In this document: positions 1-3,987 of the stretch, piece by piece
How positions within the stretch are numbered: position 1 is the stretch's first letter
Layout: every line of letters starts with the position of its first letter
Source of the DNA: Pseudomonadota bacterium
GTDB taxonomy: Bacteria > Pseudomonadota > Gammaproteobacteria > Burkholderiales > SG8-39
Assembly (NCBI GenBank): GCA_021825225.1
Contig: JAKAIH010000230.1
Coordinates: forward strand, 1 to 5,254
Reading direction: 5' to 3'
Length of the DNA: 5,254 bases
The notes under the pieces: model-generated
Seen by the model: only the letters and a program-made list of their open reading frames with translations
Databases searched by the model: none
What the model was told of the DNA's origin: nothing
Translations under genes and position numbers: made by a program

Positions 1-1
1 G

Positions 2-529
2 TCGAGCGCGAAAATCGACAACGCGAACATCACCAGCAACCTGCTGGGCGGCGGTCTTGCCACGAGTTCAATCAGCAACGACGACAACGACACCGGCTAC
101 AAGCTTTTCGGCGGCTATAAGTTCAACCGGAATTTTGCCGTCGAAGGCGGCTATTTCGATCTGGGGCGGTTCGGTTTTACCGCGACCACGGTGCCGGCAG
201 GAACGCTGAACGGCAATATCAAGCTCAAAGGCGTGAATCTGGACGCAGTCGGCATACTGCCCATCACGGAGAATTTCTCTGCCTTCGGCCGGGTCGGGGT
301 GAACTACGCCGAAGCCAGAGATTCGTTCAGCGGAACCGGAGCAGTCAATGTGCTCAATTCCAATCCGAGCAAGCGCGAAGCGAACCTCAAGTTCGGCGGG
401 GGGCTTCAGTACGATTTCACGCAATCGCTCGGAATGCGCGTCGAGGCGGAACGCTACCGCATCAACGATGCCGTCGGCAGCAAGGGCGACATCGATCTGG
501 TCTCGGTCGGCCTGGTGTATCGCTTCGGC
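2..529 (+). repeat. Direct repeat copy A: barrel-coding segment of gene 1
   Basis: This segment aligns without gaps to 1461-1988 (constant offset 1459). By hand count, 25 of 175 residues differ, and a 42-base stretch at 442-483 is identical to 1901-1942. It is a tandem gene duplication rather than a mobile repeat. The true left end of the repeat lies outside the window. Confidence 0.9.
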
Positions 530-1030
530 GGGAAGACGCCGGCCCCTGCGCCGCGCGCGATGGCGCCAGCGCCTGTCGCCGCCGCTCCCGCGCCGGTGGC
601 GGCGGTGGTGACACCGCCACCGCCGCCCGTCGCGGCGCCGCCGGTGCCGGCGAAGGTGACTTTTTCTGCCGATTCCCTGTTCGATTTCGGCAAGGCGGAG
701 GTGAAGCCTGCGGGCAAACAGGAGCTCGACAAGCTTGGGGCAGATCTGAGGGGCGTCGACTTTGACATCATCAGGGTGACGGGGCACACCGACCGGATCG
801 GCTCGCACGAATACAACATGGAGCTTTCGACGCGTCGCGCCGAAGCGGTCAAGGCGTATCTGGTGGAGTCCGCAGGAATCCCGGCCGGCAAGATCGCCGC
901 CAGAGGTACAGACGGATCGGACCCCGTGACCAAGCCCGGTGACTGCAAAGGCGAGAAAGCAAGCAAGGCGCTGATCGCCTGCCTGCAGCCTGATCGCCGC
1001 GTGGAAGTCGAAGTTTCCGGCACGAAGTAG
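2..1030 (+). CDS. OmpA-family outer membrane protein, beta-barrel plus peptidoglycan-binding domain (5' partial)
   Basis: Structural outer membrane protein that anchors the outer membrane to peptidoglycan. The reading frame is open from the left edge and ends at TAG 1028-1030, giving 342 visible residues. Alignment with the paralogue at 1347 shows that about 38 N-terminal residues, including the signal peptide, are missing. Visible residues 1-175 are an OmpA-type transmembrane barrel with alternating aromatic/Gly strands such as 'GYKLFGGYKF' and 'FAVEGGYFDL', ending in 'VYRF'. Residues ~176-218 are a Pro/Ala linker. Residues ~219-342 are an OmpA C-terminal domain with 'GHTDRIGS' (Asp264) and 'LSTRRAEAVKAYL' (Arg279). 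This Asp/Arg pair has the 15-residue spacing of the diaminopimelate-binding residues known in OmpA. A Cys pair ('GDCKG' and 'IACLQPDRRVEVEV') probably forms a disulfide. The GTG at 191 is an internal Val codon, not a start. The family call is firm; the exact porin or adhesion role is unknown. Confidence 0.95.
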   Translation, partial: SSAKIDNANITSNLLGGGLATSSISNDDNDTGYKLFGGYKFNRNFAVEGGYFDLGRFGFTATTVPAGTLNGNIKLKGVNLDAVGILPITENFSAFGRVGVNYAEARDSFSGTGAVNVLNSNPSKREANLKFGGGLQYDFTQSLGMRVEAERYRINDAVGSKGDIDLVSVGLVYRFGGKTPAPAPRAMAPAPVAAAPAPVAAVVTPPPPPVAAPPVPAKVTFSADSLFDFGKAEVKPAGKQELDKLGADLRGVDFDIIRVTGHTDRIGSHEYNMELSTRRAEAVKAYLVESAGIPAGKIAARGTDGSDPVTKPGDCKGEKASKALIACLQPDRRVEVEVSGTK

Positions 1031-1055
1031 TGCCGCTTGGCCGCGGCAGCAGCGC

Positions 1056-1087
1056 ACGCGTCAAGCCCAAGCTAAGGCCTGACGCGT
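1056..1087. other. Imperfect inverted repeat just after gene 1
   Basis: ACGCGTCA (1056-1063) is the exact reverse complement of TGACGCGT (1080-1087). An inner GCC/GGC pair (1065-1067 with 1076-1078) lies inside one mismatch, leaving an 8-nt loop. There is no T-run after it, so it is not the terminator itself. It could protect the 3' end of the message or be a protein site. The right arm could alternatively pair with GCGTCA at 1098-1103. Confidence 0.45.
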
Positions 1088-1110
1088 AGGGCCGGGTGCG
1101 TCAAATCAAG

Positions 1111-1144
1111 AGCCAGCAGAGCCGTTTCTGCTGGCTTTTCTGTT
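1111..1144 (+). terminator. Rho-independent terminator of the OmpA gene
   Basis: A perfect 10-bp stem, AGCCAGCAGA (1111-1120) with TCTGCTGGCT (1127-1136), encloses a 6-nt loop (GCCGTT) and is followed by TTTTCTGTT. Three upstream bases (1108-1110) can also pair with the T-tract. It lies 81 bases after the stop of gene 1, so gene 1 and the paralogue at 1347 are probably separate transcription units. Confidence 0.9.
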
Positions 1145-1250
1145 AATAATCAATACAAAATGAGGGGATGGCGGAAGGAAGCGATAGCGGTCGCCAATGT
1201 CGTATTTGCGCAACAATGGCTCAATTTCTTCTTGGGAAGCTTCAAACAGG

Positions 1251-1303
1251 TTGACAAGCGTCATTCTCAAGTCTTAGACTTTACCGCAACAATTAGCTAT
1301 AAC
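1251..1303 (+). promoter_or_regulatory. Candidate sigma70-type promoter(s) for the barrel-only paralogue
   Basis: A perfect -35 hexamer TTGACA (1251-1256) is followed after 18 bp by TAGACT (1275-1280, 4/6 match to TATAAT). A second, overlapping option uses TAGACT as a weak -35 (4/6 to TTGACA) with TATAAC (1298-1303, 5/6) after 17 bp. Both lie in the AT-rich part of the 316-base gap and would give a leader of roughly 40-60 nt before the ATG at 1347. The 1145-1250 part of this gap holds nothing else I recognise. Confidence 0.6.
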
Positions 1304-1336
1304 TTAATGACTTTATTAAGGTTGGTAAATTTTCGT

Positions 1337-1340
1337 GGAG
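1337..1340 (+). promoter_or_regulatory. Ribosome binding site that fixes the start at 1347
   Basis: GGAG at 1337-1340 lies 6 nt before ATG 1347. An in-frame GTG at 1335 would extend the protein by four residues, but it overlaps this site and would sit ahead of a complete signal peptide. ATG 1347 is therefore preferred. Confidence 0.8.
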
Positions 1341-1346
1341 AAGAAC

Positions 1347-2000
1347 ATGAAATTAGCAAGAGCCTCACAGACGCTGGGCCTGGTGGTGCTCGCTGCAATT
1401 GCCAGCCCATACGCGGTGGCGGACGACACCGGCTGGTATGGCGGGGTCAACATCGGCCAGTCGAAAGCGAAAATCGACGATGCGCATATCACCAGCAACC
1501 TGCTGGGCGGCGGTTTCGCCACCAGTTCGATCAGCAATGACGACAGCGACACTGGCTACAAGCTTTTTGCCGGCTACAAATACAACAAGAACTTCGCCGT
1601 TGAAGGCGGCTATTTCGATCTGGGTCAGTTCGGCTTTACCGCGACCACGGTGCCGGCCGGAACGCTGAACGGCAATCTCAAACTCAAGGGTCTGAACCTG
1701 GACGCAGTCGGTATTCTGCCCATCAACGAAAAGTTTTCCGCATTCGGCCGTGTCGGCATGAACTACGCCGAATCCAAAGACTCCTTCAGCGGGAGCGGTG
1801 CGGTCAACGTGCTCAACCCCAACCCGAGCAAGCGCGAAGCGAACCTCAAGTTCGGCGCGGGACTTCAGTACGATTTCAATCAATCCATCGGGATGCGCGC
1901 CGAGGCGGAACGCTACCGCATCAACGATGCCGTCGGCAGCAAAGGCGATATCGATGTTCTCTCGGTCGGCATGGTCTATCGGTTTCCGGTAAAGCATTAG
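1347..2000 (+). CDS. OmpA-type beta-barrel outer membrane protein lacking the peptidoglycan-binding tail
   Basis: Predicted small outer membrane barrel of 217 residues. Residues 1-25 form a Sec signal peptide (MK-LAR start, hydrophobic 'TLGLVVLAAIAS', cleavage after 'AVA'). The mature protein begins 'DDTGWYGGVNIG' and continues as an OmpA-type transmembrane domain to 'MVYRF' (Phe213). The chain ends four residues later, where gene 1 enters its Pro/Ala linker. It is a close paralogue of the barrel of gene 1 (about 86% identical over 175 residues, no gaps), so the two arose by tandem duplication. Without the C-terminal domain it cannot tether to peptidoglycan the way gene 1 can. No remnant of the linker or OmpA domain is recognisable after the TAG. 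The intact frame, own promoter and own ribosome binding site suggest a functional gene rather than a decaying fragment. Family call firm; role (porin, adhesin or stability factor) unknown. Confidence 0.93.
   Translation: MKLARASQTLGLVVLAAIASPYAVADDTGWYGGVNIGQSKAKIDDAHITSNLLGGGFATSSISNDDSDTGYKLFAGYKYNKNFAVEGGYFDLGQFGFTATTVPAGTLNGNLKLKGLNLDAVGILPINEKFSAFGRVGMNYAESKDSFSGSGAVNVLNPNPSKREANLKFGAGLQYDFNQSIGMRAEAERYRINDAVGSKGDIDVLSVGMVYRFPVKH
1461..1988 (+). repeat. Direct repeat copy B: barrel-coding segment of gene 2
   Basis: Partner of the segment at 2-529 with a constant offset of 1459 bases. Similarity falls off abruptly after the 'YRF' codons, leaving one aligned Lys codon before the stop. Direct repeats this similar could recombine, deleting the 1459 bases between them, including the peptidoglycan-binding half of gene 1. 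Confidence 0.9.
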
Positions 2001-2161
2001 ACCGAGGGCGGCCTGTCTCGCGGCGATCGGCGGCAGCAGTCGTATCCGCGTTTCACCAAGAATTGCGCCCGAAGCGCTGCTTGAACACGCAACGCATCTG
2101 AACTGCGGAATTTGCGCGGGGGCGCACTCCTTATACTAGGACCGGCTGCGAAGGTATTGAA
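2001..2161. other. Convergent intergenic gap, no clear feature
   Basis: This gap lies between the stops of the barrel gene (+) and the CAP gene (-). I found no stem with a T-run on either strand, so any termination here may be Rho-dependent. No small gene is supported. Confidence 0.5.
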
Positions 2162-2998
2162 TCAGCGCGGCCTGCCAAAAGTCTGCGTCCAGTACATGCC
2201 CATCTCGCTGCTGCGATCGACCGCATAGGCGACGCCCATCTCCGTAAACGCCGGGTTCATCAGGTTGGCGCAATGCTCCGGGCTCTTGATCCAGCCCGCC
2301 ACCGCGTCCTCGGCTTTCGTTTGCCCGGCAGCGATGTTTTCGCCGGTGGCGCGGTATCTGTAGCCCGCGCGTTCGACCCGTTCGGCCGGATCGGAGCCGT
2401 CGTGGCCGCTGTGGCTGAAGTAGTTGTAGTGCGCCATGTCCTCGGCATGCAGTCGCGAGGACTCGGCAAGCGTGTTGTTCCAGCGTAGTGGCGCCGCCGC
2501 TTTGAATGCGCTGCTGCCGCACAAGCGCGGCGTAGCGCGCGCCTGGTTGACCAGTTCGAGCACGAGCTGCCCTGCTGCTGCCTCGGACTCCCCCACCGAT
2601 GGTGCAAACGGCGCTGCCATCACGACCCATATCTGGCGCGCATCCTGGTAGATGCCGATCTCTGACACCGCCGCATCCTGGAGCTGCTTGCAGTAGCCCG
2701 GTTGCGCCAGTATCGCTGTGGCCTGCTCGTTCACCCCGTCACCCTTCAGCCAAAGTGCGCTGGAGCGCATCGCCCGGTACCCGACCGCCTCCAGGCTACG
2801 CTGCAGTTCATTCCCGCGCGCAATATCTCGGGCGACGCGCTCGAGCGCGGCCTGCGGCTTTAGCGGAGGCAATTGCTTCGCGACAACGCAATTGCCCCCG
2901 CCGCCGCGCAGCCGGTTGATGTCCGTGTATAGATCGCTCGCCGCGACGTCCAGAGACACGGTAAGCAAAAGCAGGCAAGAAAGAAGACGCGGGCGCAA
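2162..2998 (-). CDS. Secreted CAP/SCP-domain protein with a degenerate second CAP-like repeat
   Basis: 278 residues. Residues 1-21 look like a Sec signal peptide (MRPRLLSCLLLL..., cleavage near 'VAAS'), so it is periplasmic or secreted. Residues ~142-278 are a CAP domain of the bacterial YkwD type: 'VNQAR', 'LHAEDMAHYNYFSHSG', 'DGSDPAERVERAGY', 'GENIAAG' (Glu220) and 'SPEHCANLMNPAFTEMGVAY' (His242). His184, His196, Glu220 and His242 would line the usual CAP cleft. Residues ~22-132 show the same order ('INRLR...C', 'ARDIARG', 'GYRAM', 'GYCKQLQDAAVSEIGIY', 'WVVMAAPF') but lack the His and Glu residues, so they look like a decayed second CAP repeat. The start is TTG 2996-2998. An in-frame TGA lies upstream with no ATG between, and the ribosome binding site is weak, so the start is the least certain part. 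The molecular activity of bacterial CAP proteins is poorly defined. Confidence 0.87.
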   Translation of the reverse strand: MRPRLLSCLLLLTVSLDVAASDLYTDINRLRGGGGNCVVAKQLPPLKPQAALERVARDIARGNELQRSLEAVGYRAMRSSALWLKGDGVNEQATAILAQPGYCKQLQDAAVSEIGIYQDARQIWVVMAAPFAPSVGESEAAAGQLVLELVNQARATPRLCGSSAFKAAAPLRWNNTLAESSRLHAEDMAHYNYFSHSGHDGSDPAERVERAGYRYRATGENIAAGQTKAEDAVAGWIKSPEHCANLMNPAFTEMGVAYAVDRSSEMGMYWTQTFGRPR

Positions 2999-3072
2999 GG
3001 CTTCGGGCGGAAGATAGAGTCGAGGTTCAGTGCGCGTTCATGCTCAGACGGCATGTTGGGCCAAATTTCGGC

Positions 3073-3114
3073 TGGCGCCAAGCGCCTGCAATGCTCCGCA
3101 AACCGATGGCGCCA
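3073..3114. promoter_or_regulatory. Two identical palindromes, TGGCGCCA
   Basis: The 8-bp palindrome TGGCGCCA occurs at 3073-3080 and again at 3107-3114, 34 bp apart start to start (a little over three helical turns). It lies 75-116 bases upstream of the CAP gene start. This spacing would suit a pair of operator half-sites, but an 8-bp GC-rich palindrome can recur by chance. No -35/-10 pair for the CAP gene was convincing. Confidence 0.25.
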
Positions 3115-3125
3115 CTTACCATCGG
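3103..3125 (-). terminator. Possible terminator of the RcnB-like gene
   Basis: CCGATGG (3103-3109) and CCATCGG (3119-3125) form a 7-bp inverted repeat with a 9-nt loop, about 60-85 bases past the stop of the minus-strand gene at 3187. On that strand it is followed only by TTTG, so it is a weak intrinsic terminator at best. It overlaps one TGGCGCCA palindrome. Confidence 0.35.
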
Positions 3126-3186
3126 CAATAGGCTTACGCACGGCGTCAACAGAATTCGCGGTCACGGGCAGCGAAGGCTCTTCCTG

Positions 3187-3719
3187 CTAGCGGCCCAGGT
3201 CCTGGATCGCGTCGACCACCATACCGGTGCCGACCGCGATCAGCAGAATGTCGGTCGCGACGCGCACGTAGCGATAGCCGCGCGGCGGCACGCCGATCTG
3301 CATCACCAGCGGCTGCGGCACGCTGTAATAGATCACGTCGCGCGGCAGCGGCCGCCCGAGCTGCCATTTCTTCGCCTGGCCCGGAGGCATGCAGCCGTTG
3401 TGTTTTTTCGCCAATCCCGGCGGGCAGCGGCCGCTGCGGAATTGCTCGCCGTAATACTCGCGCACGATCTCGCGGTGCCGCTCTTCGAAGTGGCCGCGTG
3501 GCGCGGCCGCGGGGCCGTCGCGCCGCGATTTCGCGCCGTCATCGCGCCGCTCGCTTTGTTGCCCGCCTCTTTGCTCGTCGCGTTGCTCGACGCGAGGTCC
3601 TTTCCGCCCTTGCCGCCGCCAGCCCAGGAGGGCTTCTCGGCCATCAGCGGGCCGGCAGCGAGCATTCCACCGACTGCAAGCACGAACGCGAATTTCATTT
3701 TCAGGGCTAGGGGTTTCAT
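3187..3719 (-). pseudogene. RcnB/CigR-like secreted protein gene with a frameshift near 3600
   Basis: Two overlapping frames each hold half of one recognisable protein. From ATG 3719 (GGAG at 3729-3726, 6 nt spacing) the frame encodes a signal peptide 'MKFAFVLAVGGMLAAGPLMA' (preceded by MKPLALK) and then 'EKPSWAGGGKGGK', typical of the mature start of this family. The frame then becomes Ala/Arg-rich and ends at 3333 without the family domain. In the -1 frame, from about 3603 down to TAG 3187-3189, the sequence is a charged 'RVEQRDEQRGGQQSERRDD' stretch and then the conserved C-terminus: 'CPPGLAKKHNGCMPPGQAKKW', 'GRPLPRDVIYY', 'PPRGYRYVRVATDILLIA' and 'GTGMVVDAIQDLGR'. Joining the frames gives about 177 residues. 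One lost base in the G/A-rich stretch 3597-3617 would explain this. It could be a true mutation, a sequencing error or, less likely, a programmed shift. RcnB is a periplasmic Ni/Co-response protein and CigR a virulence modulator; function here is unassigned. Confidence 0.8.
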
Positions 3720-3987
3720 TTGGATCTCCGGGTTGGGTATGCACAGATTCCTGACAGCAACTCGACCACCGTATCTCTTTCTGCGCGGCAGGTCTGTGCG
3801 CCTGCCCACACTAAGAACTATTGCACCCTGTGTACGTTGCCAGACAGAACAACTATCTCACGGAGCAGACAATTGCCGCAACGATAGATGGCCCTCGAAA
3901 CTTGGCGCGTCTAGCGGGTAGCAGCGGGAGATCGACATCACCCGCGTAGGTTTTGAAGGCAAACAGATTCAAATTTTGGAGATACAA
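3720..3987. promoter_or_regulatory. Divergent intergenic region between the RcnB-like and glycine-rich OmpA genes
   Basis: 268 bases that should hold both outward-facing promoters. I found no convincing -35/-10 pair in either direction. Two inverted repeats stand out. GGCAGG (3787-3792) pairs with CCTGCC (3801-3806) across 8 nt. CTAGCGGGT (3911-3919) pairs with ACCCGC-G-TAG (3940-3949) with one bulged base, in what would be the leader of the plus-strand gene. Either could be an operator or an RNA hairpin. No small gene is supported. Confidence 0.4.

Noticed and set aside
191..193. GTG as start of gene 1
   Set aside because: The frame is open to the window edge, and the upstream residues match the paralogue's barrel, so this is an internal Val.
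68..1057. Long minus-strand open frame opposite gene 1 (329 codons)
   Set aside because: It mirrors the OmpA coding strand in GC-rich DNA, is Arg/His-rich in its middle, and has no recognisable domain or signal. The similar antisense frame at 1365-1997 arises for the same reason over the duplicated barrel.
1160..1540. Plus-strand open frame spanning the gene 2 promoter
   Set aside because: It overlaps the promoter, ribosome binding site and first 190 bases of the well-supported barrel gene in another frame and resembles nothing.
2975..2998. Lipobox 'LLSC' near the N-terminus of the CAP protein
   Set aside because: The Cys is residue 8, too early for a lipoprotein signal, and the hydrophobic core continues past it to a normal signal peptidase I site.
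3597..3609. Classical X-XXY-YYZ programmed -1 slippery site at the RcnB-like frameshift
   Set aside because: The bases do not fit the heptamer. Only a single-tRNA AAG to AAA slip is possible, so a one-base loss or sequencing error is the simpler explanation.
3040..3921. Plus-strand open frame of 293 codons
   Set aside because: It runs antisense to the RcnB-like gene. The conserved family motifs are on the minus strand, and the plus product is Arg/Ala-rich without motifs.
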